Positions 49,854-59,426 of a DNA stretch of 64,000 nucleotides are shown here, in pieces. Numbering within the stretch: position 1 is the first letter of the stretch; every line of letters begins with the position of its first letter. The translations under genes were made by a program, and so were the position numbers. The notes below the pieces were generated by a model. It saw only the letters and a list, made by a program, of their open reading frames with translations, had not been told where the DNA came from and did no database searches. The DNA comes from Candidatus Omnitrophota bacterium (GTDB taxonomy: Bacteria; Ratteibacteria; UBA8468; B48-G9; JAFGKM01). The stretch spans positions 171,685-235,684 of the forward strand of contig JAMWDI010000001.1 in NCBI GenBank assembly GCA_023819375.1, given 5' to 3'.

Positions 49854-51053
49854 ATATGAATTTAAAATTTTCAACTGATTTCTATATTTATTTACAGTTC
49901 TTCTTGAAATTTTAATGCCCATATATCCTAATTTCAATGCAATTTCTTTATCGGTTAAGGGATCTTTTTCATTTTCGATAATTTCTTTAATTTTTTTCAT
50001 AATAAACTGCTTACTGTAATAATGTTTAAATTCTGGTGTAAATAAATCTTTTATTTTCAGAAGGCCGACAGGAGATAGTAGATATTTTCCATTTATAGCC
50101 CTGCTAATAGTTGAAATACTTACATTCATTTTTTCAGCAATATCTTTTTCTTTCAAAGGTAATAAGTCACCAGTTTCAAAAAATTCACTTTGATAATTTA
50201 TTATTTCTTCAAAAACTTTTTCCAGAAATTTTTTTCTTTTTTCAATCATTTCAATTATCAATTTTACTTTTTTGATCTTATCCTCAAAAAATTTTTTTTC
50301 TTTTGCAGAGAGAAAGGGAAAATTTACATACTTCTCATAATCTGTTTCTATTTTTATATATGAAGAAATTTTGTCATCTAAATAAACTTTAAATTTACCA
50401 TCAATTTTTTCTATTCTACCTTCAGGTATAATTCTTTTAATGATTTTTCTTTTATCACTAATTGGATATGGGTTTAATTTTTTTAATTTTTCAAAAGCAA
50501 ACTTCACATCTTCTTCACTTATTCCCATTTTATTACTGATTTCTTTAAAATTCTTTTTTATAAGTATATCCCAATACTTATCAACCATTTCATCTAAAAT
50601 CCAATCTTTATGATATCTTCTAATTTGAATTAAAAAACATTCTTTCAAGTTTCGCGCTCCTACCCCTGCTGGTTCCAAGGATTGAACAATTTTTAAAGTT
50701 TTTTCAACCTCTTCAATATCTACTTTCAAAATTTCTGCGACTTCCTTTAACTCCATCTTTAAATAACCATTTTCTTCAAGATTCATAATTATAAACTCTG
50801 CTATTTTTTCCATTTTTTCAGGAATATCCATCAGTTTAATTTGTTCCATTAATTCTTCTGTAAAAGGGATTTCTAATGGAATTTCATTAAAGTCAATATT
50901 TCCATAATTAAATTGTAAAAAAGGATTTTCTTCTGATTCCTTTTTTAAAAATTCTATAAGAGTATAAAGAGGAAAAGCAATAAATTTTGAAAATTGTATT
51001 TGCAATTGTAAAAGTTGTGGTTTAATTTTAAGTTCAAATTTTCTACTTTCCAT
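49830..51053 (-). CDS. rpoN: RNA polymerase sigma-54 factor
   Basis: LQSLEPAGVGARNLKECFLIQI, KEKDIAEKMNVSISTISRAINGKYLLSPVGLLKIKDLF, RpoN-box-like KISRRTVNKYRNQL. Confidence 0.95.
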   Translation of the reverse strand: MESRKFELKIKPQLLQLQIQFSKFIAFPLYTLIEFLKKESEENPFLQFNYGNIDFNEIPLEIPFTEELMEQIKLMDIPEKMEKIAEFIIMNLEENGYLKMELKEVAEILKVDIEEVEKTLKIVQSLEPAGVGARNLKECFLIQIRRYHKDWILDEMVDKYWDILIKKNFKEISNKMGISEEDVKFAFEKLKKLNPYPISDKRKIIKRIIPEGRIEKIDGKFKVYLDDKISSYIKIETDYEKYVNFPFLSAKEKKFFEDKIKKVKLIIEMIEKRKKFLEKVFEEIINYQSEFFETGDLLPLKEKDIAEKMNVSISTISRAINGKYLLSPVGLLKIKDLFTPEFKHYYSKQFIMKKIKEIIENEKDPLTDKEIALKLGYMGIKISRRTVNKYRNQLKILNSYLRDRKNY

Positions 51054-51121
51054 ATAATTTAGTATTATTTTACTATTTCTTCAAAGAATAGTGTATAATA
51101 AAATAAAAAAGGAATTTGACG

Positions 51122-51919
51122 ATGATAATCTCAATAATTGTGGTTGGTTGTCTTGGTTTATTTTTTGGAATTTTTTTAACTATTATTTATTCAAAATTTA
51201 AAACAGAAGAAAATCCTTTTTTTTCTAAAATTTACTCTCTTTTACCTAAAGCAAATTGTGGAGGATGTGGTTTTGCAGGATGTAATGATTTTGCTGAAAA
51301 TTTAATAGATGGTAAAACAACTCCTGAAAGATGTGTTATGTTAAATGAAGAATCTATCATAGAAGTATGTAATTTATTAGGAATTAAAAATGAAAGAAGA
51401 GAAAGAAATATTGCTAGAATTTGTTGTTATGGTGGAGATAATGCAAAAAAGAAATTTGAATATACAAGTTTTAGAACCTGCTCTGCTGTAAATGCAATTT
51501 TTGAAACAAATCTTGAATGTCCCTATGGATGTATTGGCTTTGGTGACTGTATCAGAATTTGTCCTGTAAATGCTATTAGTTTGAATGAAAAGAATATACC
51601 TGAAATTAATGAAGAAATTTGTATTGGATGTGGCAAATGTATTGAAATATGTCCTAAAAAAATAATAAAATTAATACCCTCAAATAAGAAAGTATATGTT
51701 GCCTGTTCTTCAAAAGATAAAGGAGCAGTTGTTGTTAAAATATGTCAATCTGGTTGTATTGGATGCGGTAAATGCTCTAAGAGCTGTCCTCAAAATGCTA
51801 TAAAAATTGAAGATAACCTTGCCATAATTGATTATGAGAAATGTAATAATTGCGGTAAATGTGTGGAAGAATGTCCGAGAAAAATAATCTTTATTTCAAA
51901 AATTTCAATTCTAGCATAA
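51122..51919 (+). CDS. rnfB: RnfB-like Fe-S electron transport protein
   Basis: N-terminal TM; LLPKANCGGCGFAGCNDFAENL 4Fe-4S motif; multiple CxxCxxCxxxCP ferredoxin motifs; ATG at 51122 preferred to the TTG at 51116. Confidence 0.88.
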   Translation: MIISIIVVGCLGLFFGIFLTIIYSKFKTEENPFFSKIYSLLPKANCGGCGFAGCNDFAENLIDGKTTPERCVMLNEESIIEVCNLLGIKNERRERNIARICCYGGDNAKKKFEYTSFRTCSAVNAIFETNLECPYGCIGFGDCIRICPVNAISLNEKNIPEINEEICIGCGKCIEICPKKIIKLIPSNKKVYVACSSKDKGAVVVKICQSGCIGCGKCSKSCPQNAIKIEDNLAIIDYEKCNNCGKCVEECPRKIIFISKISILA

Positions 51920-52675
51920 ATGGAAGAGAAAAATTTCAAAATTATTGTTTCTTTTGCAGGTAAGGATTATTATGGATGGCAAAAACAAAAAGACAAAAAT
52001 ACTGTTCAGGAAAAAATAGAAAAAGCCCTTCAAGAAATATTTAAATTTAATGTCAAAGTAAATGGATGTGGCAGAACAGACAGTAAGGCTCATGGAATTA
52101 ATTATGTAGCCAACTTTAAAGTTAAAACAAGATTAAAACCTGAAAATATTAAAAATGCTTTAAATTCAAAATTACCTTCTTCTATCTATGTAAAAGATGT
52201 TATTGAAGTTCCACCTGAGTTCCATGCAAGATATTCAGCAAAAAGGAAGATTTATAGATATATAATTTCACTTCAAAAAACCCCATTCCTTGAAGATTTT
52301 GCCTATTATTTAAAAGAAAAGGTTGATATTGAAAAAATGAAAGAAATATCAAAACTTTTCATCGGAAAACATGATTTTAAATCATTTCAATCTTCTGGAA
52401 GTAACATAAAAAATACAGTAAGAGAAATCTATAATATTGATATTAAAAAAGAAAAATTTTTTCTTGATGAAGATGTTGAATTAATTATAATTGATATTGA
52501 AGGTAGTGGCTTTTTATATAAAATGGTAAGGAATATGATAGGGACTCTAATTTATGCTGGAACAGGTAAAATTGAAATAGAAAAAGTTAAAGAAATTATT
52601 GAAAAAAAAGATAGAAAATTAGCCCCCCCTCCTGTTCCAGCAAAAGGTTTATTTTTCAAATATGCAAAATACTGA
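51920..52675 (+). CDS. truA: tRNA pseudouridine synthase A
   Basis: FAGKDYYGWQKQKDKNTVQEKIEKAL, GCGRTDSKAHGINYVANF, GSGFLYKMVRNMIGTLIYAG. Confidence 0.96.
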   Translation: MEEKNFKIIVSFAGKDYYGWQKQKDKNTVQEKIEKALQEIFKFNVKVNGCGRTDSKAHGINYVANFKVKTRLKPENIKNALNSKLPSSIYVKDVIEVPPEFHARYSAKRKIYRYIISLQKTPFLEDFAYYLKEKVDIEKMKEISKLFIGKHDFKSFQSSGSNIKNTVREIYNIDIKKEKFFLDEDVELIIIDIEGSGFLYKMVRNMIGTLIYAGTGKIEIEKVKEIIEKKDRKLAPPPVPAKGLFFKYAKY

Positions 52676-53570
52676 TATAAAAAATATCTTGAAAAATGAA
52701 TTTAAAGGTAAGTTTCTTGAGAATTTCCCACTTTCAGAATATACTAGTTTCAAATGTGGTGGCAATGCAAAATATCTTGTATATCCAGAAAATATTGAAG
52801 ATGTTTTCAAAATTGTAAAATTTGCAAAGATTTTTAACGAAAAAATTTTAATTCTTGGTAAAGGGACAAATGTTCTTATAAGTGATAAAGGATTTGATGG
52901 TATTGTAATTTCAACATTGAAAATGGAAAAATATACTATTAGAGAAAACACAATTATCTGTGAATGCGGACTCCTTTTAGCAAATTTATTAAAAATATGT
53001 ATTAAAAACTCTTTTTCAGGACTTGAATTTCTTGCAGGAATTCCTGGAACTGTTGGTGGTGGAGTAAAATGCAATGCAGGTTTAAAAAAAGAATATTTAT
53101 CAGATAGGATCTTGTTTGTGGAATATATTGATTTTGAAAAATTGGATGTTTTCAAAAAAGAAAGAAAAGAAATTTTTTTTGATTATAGAAAAAGTGAATT
53201 CAATGAAAACTCATTTATATGGAAAACAGGAATAACTGTAGAAAATGACGATGCTAAAAAAATAAAGAAGAAAATTAAAGAGTATATGAATAAAAGAATA
53301 AAAACTCAACCTTTAGGTTATAGTGCAGGAAGTATTTTTAAAAATCCTTATCCATACTATGCTGGAAATTTAATTGAAAAATGTGGTCTTAAAGGTTATT
53401 CCTTAGGAAATTGTTTTATTTCACCTAAACATGCAAACTTTATAATTAATAAAGGAAAAGCAAAAGCAGAGGATATTTACAAATTAATAAAACTGGTTCA
53501 AAATAAAGTTAAGGAAAAATTCAATATTGAATTGGAACTTGAAATAAATTTAATTGGAGAATTTGAATGA
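52662..53570 (+). CDS. murB: UDP-N-acetylmuramate dehydrogenase
   Basis: YTSFKCGGNAKYLVYPENIED, LGKGTNVLISDKGFDGIVI, GLEFLAGIPGTVGGGVKCNAG, YSAGSIFKNP. Confidence 0.96.
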   Translation: MQNTDIKNILKNEFKGKFLENFPLSEYTSFKCGGNAKYLVYPENIEDVFKIVKFAKIFNEKILILGKGTNVLISDKGFDGIVISTLKMEKYTIRENTIICECGLLLANLLKICIKNSFSGLEFLAGIPGTVGGGVKCNAGLKKEYLSDRILFVEYIDFEKLDVFKKERKEIFFDYRKSEFNENSFIWKTGITVENDDAKKIKKKIKEYMNKRIKTQPLGYSAGSIFKNPYPYYAGNLIEKCGLKGYSLGNCFISPKHANFIINKGKAKAEDIYKLIKLVQNKVKEKFNIELELEINLIGEFE

Positions 53571-54490
53571 AAGTTGCAATTTTATATGGTGGAGAAAGTC
53601 CTGAAAGAGAAGTTTCACTCAAGTCAGGTAGATGTGTTTATAATGCTTTAAAAAGAAAATATAAAGTTAAATTATTTGATCCCTCAGAAAAAAATTTTTT
53701 AAAAAATTTTATAAAATTTAAACCTGATTGTGTTTTTATTGCTTTACATGGTGGAATTGGAGAAAGTGGAGCAATTCAGGGATTTCTTGAAGTTTTAAAA
53801 ATACCTTATACTGGCTCTAATGTTTTATCATCTGCAATATGTCTTAATAAAATTATATGTAAAAAAATTTTAAAATCAAGTAGAATACCCACCCCTCCCT
53901 TCATTATTGTAGAAAACAAGATTAAAAACTTAAAAATTCCTTTTGGATATCCTGTAGTTGTAAAACCAGCCAGTCTTGGTTCTACAATTGGTGTAAAAAT
54001 AGTAAAATCAGAAAAAGAACTAATGATTGCTATAAAGGAGGCATTTTCTTTAGACGAAGAGGTTTTTATTGAAAAGTTTATTAATGGAAAAGAAGTAACA
54101 GTTGGAATTTTGGGAAATGAAGAGATTGAAATTTTACCTATAATTGAAATAAAAACTAAAAGCGGTTTTTATGATTATAAAGCAAAATATACACCAGGTG
54201 AAAGTTTTCATATAATACCCCCTGATTTACCAAAAAATGTTATAAAAAAGATTGAAAAAATTGCTAAAAAAACATATAGAGTATTAAAATGCAGTGGTCT
54301 GGCAAGAATGGAAGTAATTGTGGACAAGAAAAATAATCCTTTTGTTCTTGACGTGAATACTATTCCAGGTTTAACTGAGGTTAGTTTACTTCCAGACGCA
54401 GCAAAGTTTAAAGGAATAAGTTTTGAAGAATTATGTGAGAGAATTTTAAAACTTGGCCTGGAAAAATGGGAGAAAAAGATAAAAAAATAG
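53567..54490 (+). CDS. ddl: D-alanine--D-alanine ligase
   Basis: VAILYGGESPEREVSLKSG, ALHGGIGESGAIQGFLE, VVKPASLGSTIGVKIV, DVNTIPGLTEVSLLPDAAKFKG. Confidence 0.96.
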   Translation: MKVAILYGGESPEREVSLKSGRCVYNALKRKYKVKLFDPSEKNFLKNFIKFKPDCVFIALHGGIGESGAIQGFLEVLKIPYTGSNVLSSAICLNKIICKKILKSSRIPTPPFIIVENKIKNLKIPFGYPVVVKPASLGSTIGVKIVKSEKELMIAIKEAFSLDEEVFIEKFINGKEVTVGILGNEEIEILPIIEIKTKSGFYDYKAKYTPGESFHIIPPDLPKNVIKKIEKIAKKTYRVLKCSGLARMEVIVDKKNNPFVLDVNTIPGLTEVSLLPDAAKFKGISFEELCERILKLGLEKWEKKIKK

Positions 54491-55257
54491 AAGAGTTAAA
54501 GAAAAAAATTGAAACAGAGAAAAGAAAAAAAATTAAATTTTTATTATTTTTTATTTTGCTTTGTCTTTTTATTTACAGTTTCTTTTTTTTAAAAAATAAA
54601 ACCCTGAAATACTTATGGAGTTTAGAATTGTTTAAAATTAAGGAAATTAAAATTTATCCCGAAAATGTTTCTTCTTTTATAAAATCTTTTGTGGAACTTG
54701 AAAAAGATAAAAATTTATTATTTATCGACGCAGAAAACCTTAAAGAAAAGATAAACTCTATTCCTGATGTTGAATCATGTAAAATTTTAAAAATTTATCC
54801 TTCAACACTTCAAATTGAAATAATACTTAGAAAACCGTGGGCCTTATTAAAATATAACAACCAAGAATATCTTATTGACCGCGAAGGTGTAATAATAACA
54901 GAAAAAAAAGAAGGATTTTTATTTGAAATTTATGGAATAAAACCAGATAAAGAAAAGAATAAAGTTCAAGAAATTGAAAAAATTAATATTTTGACTGAGT
55001 TTGAAAAGTGGTATAATCATTTTAATGTAGGAAATCATTTTAAAATAAAAAAAATAGATATTACAGATCTATACAAAATTGAAATAAGTGATGGCGAAAG
55101 AAAATTGTTTTTCACACCTGAAGATTTAAAAGGGAAAATTGAAAAACTTTCTTTTATTTTGAAAAGTCTTAAAGATGATTTTGAATATATTGACACAAGA
55201 TTTAAGAATTTTTACATAAAATTTAAAAATGAAAGAAAGAATAATCACGGCGATTGA
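54466..55257 (+). CDS. ftsQ: Cell division protein FtsQ (POTRA domain)
   Basis: Single N-terminal TM, FKIKEIKIYPENV, IPDVESCKILKIYPSTLQIEIILRKPWALLKYNNQEYLIDREGVI; between ddl and ftsA. Confidence 0.87.
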   Translation: MGEKDKKIEELKKKIETEKRKKIKFLLFFILLCLFIYSFFFLKNKTLKYLWSLELFKIKEIKIYPENVSSFIKSFVELEKDKNLLFIDAENLKEKINSIPDVESCKILKIYPSTLQIEIILRKPWALLKYNNQEYLIDREGVIITEKKEGFLFEIYGIKPDKEKNKVQEIEKINILTEFEKWYNHFNVGNHFKIKKIDITDLYKIEISDGERKLFFTPEDLKGKIEKLSFILKSLKDDFEYIDTRFKNFYIKFKNERKNNHGD

Positions 55258-56467
55258 CCTTGGAACTACTAAATTTTTTGGACTTGTTGGACTTGTAAAG
55301 GAAGAAAATATTGAAATTATAGGGAGAGACATAATAAAGCCTGAAAGTGAATGGATTAAAGAAGGGAAAATTGGAGATATTGATGGTGTTGTAGAAGGAT
55401 TACTTTTGCTTATTGACTCTTTAAGGAGACAATCAGGAGAAAAAATAGAATGGGTAAATTTAGGTGTTGGTGGTGCCCATATAGTAGGTAGAATTTATTC
55501 CCAAAAAATGGAAATTCAGCCCAAAGGTAGAGCAATAAATGAGAATGACATACAATTTCTTGAAAAAGAAATTGCAACTCTTATTTTATCTGAAAATGAA
55601 AACATTAGAGAAACCCTCTGTATAATTCCTCAAGAATATATTATAGACGATACTATCTCTTTGGACAAAAAACCAATTGGAATGCACGGGAATACACTTG
55701 AAGTAAGAGCACATATATTAACTGGAAAAATAAATCCTATTAAAGACATTTATGAATGTGCAAAAAGATGTGGAATAAAAATAGAAAATTTATTTCCATA
55801 TGCATGGGCAGTTGCTGAGTCTGTTTTGAATGAACAAGAAAAAAAACTTGGCTGTGTTGTAATAGATATTGGTAAAAGTACAACTGATATTGTTTTTTTC
55901 TATGATGGCAAAATAATACTCACCGAATCTTTAAAAGTTGGGTCTTATCACATTGATTACGATTTATCATTAAAATATCATATTTCCCTTGATTTTGCTG
56001 AAGAGTTGAAAAGAACATATGCCTGGAGTGATTATAGATTAATAACTGGAAAAAAAGAAGGACTTGAAATGATAGAACTTAAAAATCCATCAGGAAGAAT
56101 TGTTGGAAAAGCCACAGTAGAAGAAATTTCAAAAATTGTTCATATAAGAGTTAAAGAAATATTTGAAGATTTAATTATTAAGGAAAGGCTTTTAAAAACA
56201 GGTCTTTTCCCTTTAAAAACTTCTGAAGTAATTCTTACAGGTGGTGGCGCTAAATTGAGAGGAATTATAAAACTGGCAGAAAATATTTTTAGATTACCTG
56301 CAAGAATTGGAATACCTCAGAAATTATTTAATCTTGATAAGAATTATCAAAAGCCAGAATTTTCAGCAGGTGTTGGCCTTTTATTGCTCGCTTCAAAGAA
56401 AGATAAAATTAAAAGTGAAACATTTATGGATAGAGTAAAAAACTGGTTTAAAAGGTGGTTTTATTAA
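55229..56467 (+). CDS. ftsA: Cell division protein FtsA
   Basis: ITAIDLGTTKFFGLVG, CVVIDIGKSTTDIVFFYDGKI, VILTGGGAKLRGI; upstream of ftsZ. Confidence 0.95.
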   Translation: MKERIITAIDLGTTKFFGLVGLVKEENIEIIGRDIIKPESEWIKEGKIGDIDGVVEGLLLLIDSLRRQSGEKIEWVNLGVGGAHIVGRIYSQKMEIQPKGRAINENDIQFLEKEIATLILSENENIRETLCIIPQEYIIDDTISLDKKPIGMHGNTLEVRAHILTGKINPIKDIYECAKRCGIKIENLFPYAWAVAESVLNEQEKKLGCVVIDIGKSTTDIVFFYDGKIILTESLKVGSYHIDYDLSLKYHISLDFAEELKRTYAWSDYRLITGKKEGLEMIELKNPSGRIVGKATVEEISKIVHIRVKEIFEDLIIKERLLKTGLFPLKTSEVILTGGGAKLRGIIKLAENIFRLPARIGIPQKLFNLDKNYQKPEFSAGVGLLLLASKKDKIKSETFMDRVKNWFKRWFY

Positions 56468-56478
56468 AGGAGGATAAA

Positions 56479-57570
56479 ATGGTAAAACCAATTATTGAAG
56501 AACCTGTTAAATTCTCAGATATAAATATAAAAGTCGTAGGTGTTGGAAATTGTGGAGGGAAAATTGTTTCAAGAATTTACGAACAAAAAATAAATGGAGT
56601 TCAATTTATAGCAGTCAGTACAAATGCAAGAGCATTAGAAAATACAAAGGCAGATATAAAAATTTTGATAGGAGAAAAAACTATTCAAGGCATAGGAACT
56701 GGTGGTGATCCTGAAAAAGGAAGAATAGCCGCTAATGAAGATAAAGAAAAAATATCAGAAGTTTTAAAAAATACAAAAATTTTATTTTTAATTGCTGGCC
56801 TTGGTAAAGGAACAGGAACTGGAGGAGCACCAGTAATTGCTAAAATTGCAAAAGACTTAGGAGCACTTACAATTTCACTTGTTACTACTCCATTTGAACT
56901 TGAAGGTGAAAAAAGTTTAAACCTTGCAAAAGAAGGACTTAACAATCTTTTAAAAAATGTTGATACATTAATTCATATATCAAATCAGAAACTTTTTGAA
57001 ATAGTTGACGAAAATATCCCTGCTATTGAAGCATTCAGTAAAATTGATGAAATTATTTTAAGAACAATCACTTCTATTACAGACCTTATATATAAAGAAA
57101 AATTGCTTGGAATTAGTTTTGCAGACATTCGTTCTGTTGTTGAAAATGCCGGCAAAGGAATCGTTGGAATTGGATATGGTAAGGGAGAAGGAAGAATGGA
57201 AAAGGCAGTTAGAGAAGCAATTGATAATCCACTTGTAGAAAAAAGTGAAATAATGCAAGCCAAAAATATTCTTATAAGTATTACTGGAAGTCCAGATTTA
57301 ACATGGAAAGAAATTTGGGACGCAATCCATATTATCCAATCAAGAATTTCTTCTCCTTCAAGACATCTTGGAATTGCGACAGATAAAAATCTCAACGATG
57401 AAGTTAAAATAACATTACTGGCTACAGGAATAGAAGAAAAACCAACGACAGAAAAAGAAAAACCTATTTTAGTTTCCCCAAAAAGGGAAGAAAAACTCTT
57501 TGGAAAAACAGAAATGGAAGAAAATATTGATGAACCTGCATGGCTAAGAAAAAGTAAGGAGGTACTATGA
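56479..57570 (+). CDS. ftsZ: Cell division protein FtsZ
   Basis: IKVVGVGNCGGKIVSR, GLGKGTGTGGAPVIAKIAKDLG; C-terminal peptide DEPAWLRK; AAAGGAGG RBS before the 56479 ATG. Confidence 0.95.
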   Translation: MVKPIIEEPVKFSDINIKVVGVGNCGGKIVSRIYEQKINGVQFIAVSTNARALENTKADIKILIGEKTIQGIGTGGDPEKGRIAANEDKEKISEVLKNTKILFLIAGLGKGTGTGGAPVIAKIAKDLGALTISLVTTPFELEGEKSLNLAKEGLNNLLKNVDTLIHISNQKLFEIVDENIPAIEAFSKIDEIILRTITSITDLIYKEKLLGISFADIRSVVENAGKGIVGIGYGKGEGRMEKAVREAIDNPLVEKSEIMQAKNILISITGSPDLTWKEIWDAIHIIQSRISSPSRHLGIATDKNLNDEVKITLLATGIEEKPTTEKEKPILVSPKREEKLFGKTEMEENIDEPAWLRKSKEVL

Positions 57571-58376
57571 AAATAGGAATATGTAATGAAATTTTTAAAG
57601 ATTGGAATTTTGAGAGAGTTTTTAATTATATAAAAAGCATAGGATATGAAGGACTTGAAATTGCTCCATTTACAATTTCTGATGATGTAAGAATTATCCC
57701 TGAAGATCAAATTAAAAAAATAAAATCAATTTCAGAAAAAACAGGAATAAAAATAATTGGAACTCATTGGCTTTTGGTTAAACCTGAAGGATTGTCTATT
57801 TCTTCTCCTGATAAAAATTTAAGGAAAAAAACTTCTGAATATCTCTCTGCCCTTGTAGAATTTACTTCAAAAATAGGAGGGGAAATAATGGTCTTTGGTT
57901 CACCAAAACAAAGAAAAATTAATGAGGGACAAACATATAATGAGGTAAAGAATTATTTAAAAGAAGTAATAATACCAGTTCTTGAAAAATGTGAAGAAAA
58001 AAACATCTATTTTTGTATTGAACCTCTTGCAAGAAGCGAAACAAATTTTATAAATAAAGCAGAAGAAGCAATAGAAATAATAGAAGAGATAAACCATCCT
58101 TATCTCAAATTACATCTTGATGTTAAAGCAATGAGCGATGAAGAAAAACCCATTCCAGAAATAATAGAAATGGGAGCAAAATATCTAAAACACTTTCATG
58201 TAAATGACAAAAATTTGCTTGGTCCAGGCTTTGGAGAGATTGATTATAAACCAATTATTGAAAAATTAAAAAAAATAGGTTATAATGGATGGTTATCTGT
58301 AGAAGTTTTTGATTTTTCACCAGGAGCAGAAGTAATTGCTGAAAAAAGTATACAATATTTAAAGAAATTTTTATAA
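57567..58376 (+). CDS. Xylose isomerase-like TIM-barrel sugar isomerase/epimerase
   Basis: FNYIKSIGYEGLEIAPF, GTHWLLVKPEGLS, FCIEPLARSETNF, LKLHLDVKAM, KHFHVNDKNLLGPGFGEIDY. Confidence 0.88.
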   Translation: MKIGICNEIFKDWNFERVFNYIKSIGYEGLEIAPFTISDDVRIIPEDQIKKIKSISEKTGIKIIGTHWLLVKPEGLSISSPDKNLRKKTSEYLSALVEFTSKIGGEIMVFGSPKQRKINEGQTYNEVKNYLKEVIIPVLEKCEEKNIYFCIEPLARSETNFINKAEEAIEIIEEINHPYLKLHLDVKAMSDEEKPIPEIIEMGAKYLKHFHVNDKNLLGPGFGEIDYKPIIEKLKKIGYNGWLSVEVFDFSPGAEVIAEKSIQYLKKFL

Positions 58377-58378
58377 AA

Positions 58379-59413
58379 ATGAAAATAAAAACTGGAGTTG
58401 CGGGATTAGGAAGAAGTGGATGGAATATACATTGTAATTTAATTTCACAATTACCTGAATTATATGAAATTGTCGCAGTATGTGATCCAGATGAAAAAAG
58501 AATAAAAGAAGCGAAAGATAAATTTAATTGTAAAACCTATTCTGATTATAATGAGTTTATTAAAGATGAAAATATTGAACTTGTCATAGTTGCCACATTT
58601 TCATCTCTTCATGCTGAACATACAATTAAAGCATTAAAAAGTGGTAAAAATGTTGTCTGTGAAAAACCAATGGCAACGAATTTGAAAGATGCTGATGAAA
58701 TGATTGAAACTTCTAAAAAAACAGGAAAATTGCTAACTGTTTTTCAGAATAAAAGATATGCTCCTGATTTTCAAAAAATTAAAGAGATAATTGACTCTGG
58801 TTTAATTGGTAAAATTATCCTTGTAAAGATGTTGTATCATAGTTTTAGTAGAAGATGGGATTGGCAGACATTAAAAAAATATGGAGGTGGCACTTTAAAT
58901 AATACAGGACCTCATGTAATAGATCAAGCACTTCAAATTTTTGGGGATAAAGAAGAACCTGAAATTTTTTGTCATATGGAAAAAACTTTAACTCTTGGAG
59001 ATACAGAAGATCATGTTAAGATAATTTTAAAAGGTAAATCTTCTCCAATGATTGATATTGAAATAACATCTGCTTGTTGCTATCCACAAGAAAATTGGCT
59101 TGTAATGGGAAGTTGTGGTGGAATAAAAGGAACATTTACACAATTGTATTGGAAATATTTTGACCCTAAAGATTTACCCCCAAGAGAAGTTGATGAAAAT
59201 CCTACTCCTGATAGAAGTTATAATGTAGAAAATATACCATGGAAAGAAGAAGAAAAATGGGAATTTTCAGAAAAAGACAAAAATTATCCAATCAACTTTT
59301 ATATAGATCTCTATGAAACTCTTGTAAAAGGAAAACCATTAAAAATAACTCCTGAAAGTGTCCGAAGAGTTATGTGGGTAATAGAAAAATGTCATCAAAT
59401 TGCTGGAATTTAA
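58379..59413 (+). CDS. Gfo/Idh/MocA family oxidoreductase
   Basis: TGVAGLGRSGWNIHCNLI, EIVAVCDPDEKRIKEAKDKF, KNVVCEKPMATNLKDADEMI, GGGTLNNTGPHVIDQAL. Confidence 0.93.
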   Translation: MKIKTGVAGLGRSGWNIHCNLISQLPELYEIVAVCDPDEKRIKEAKDKFNCKTYSDYNEFIKDENIELVIVATFSSLHAEHTIKALKSGKNVVCEKPMATNLKDADEMIETSKKTGKLLTVFQNKRYAPDFQKIKEIIDSGLIGKIILVKMLYHSFSRRWDWQTLKKYGGGTLNNTGPHVIDQALQIFGDKEEPEIFCHMEKTLTLGDTEDHVKIILKGKSSPMIDIEITSACCYPQENWLVMGSCGGIKGTFTQLYWKYFDPKDLPPREVDENPTPDRSYNVENIPWKEEEKWEFSEKDKNYPINFYIDLYETLVKGKPLKITPESVRRVMWVIEKCHQIAGI

Positions 59414-59426
59414 AAAAGGAGGGAAA

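Noticed and set aside
52649-53155. 168 aa minus-strand ORF
   Set aside because: Antisense to murB; no RBS or motif.
56985-57710. 241 aa minus-strand ORF
   Set aside because: Antisense to ftsZ and the start of the TIM-barrel gene; low-complexity Ser/Ile/Phe composition typical of antisense reading in AT-rich DNA.
58891-58912. TGGCAC occurrences inside coding regions (e.g. 58896, 46684, 2465) as further sigma-54 sites
   Set aside because: No TTGC at the required spacing and located within genes.
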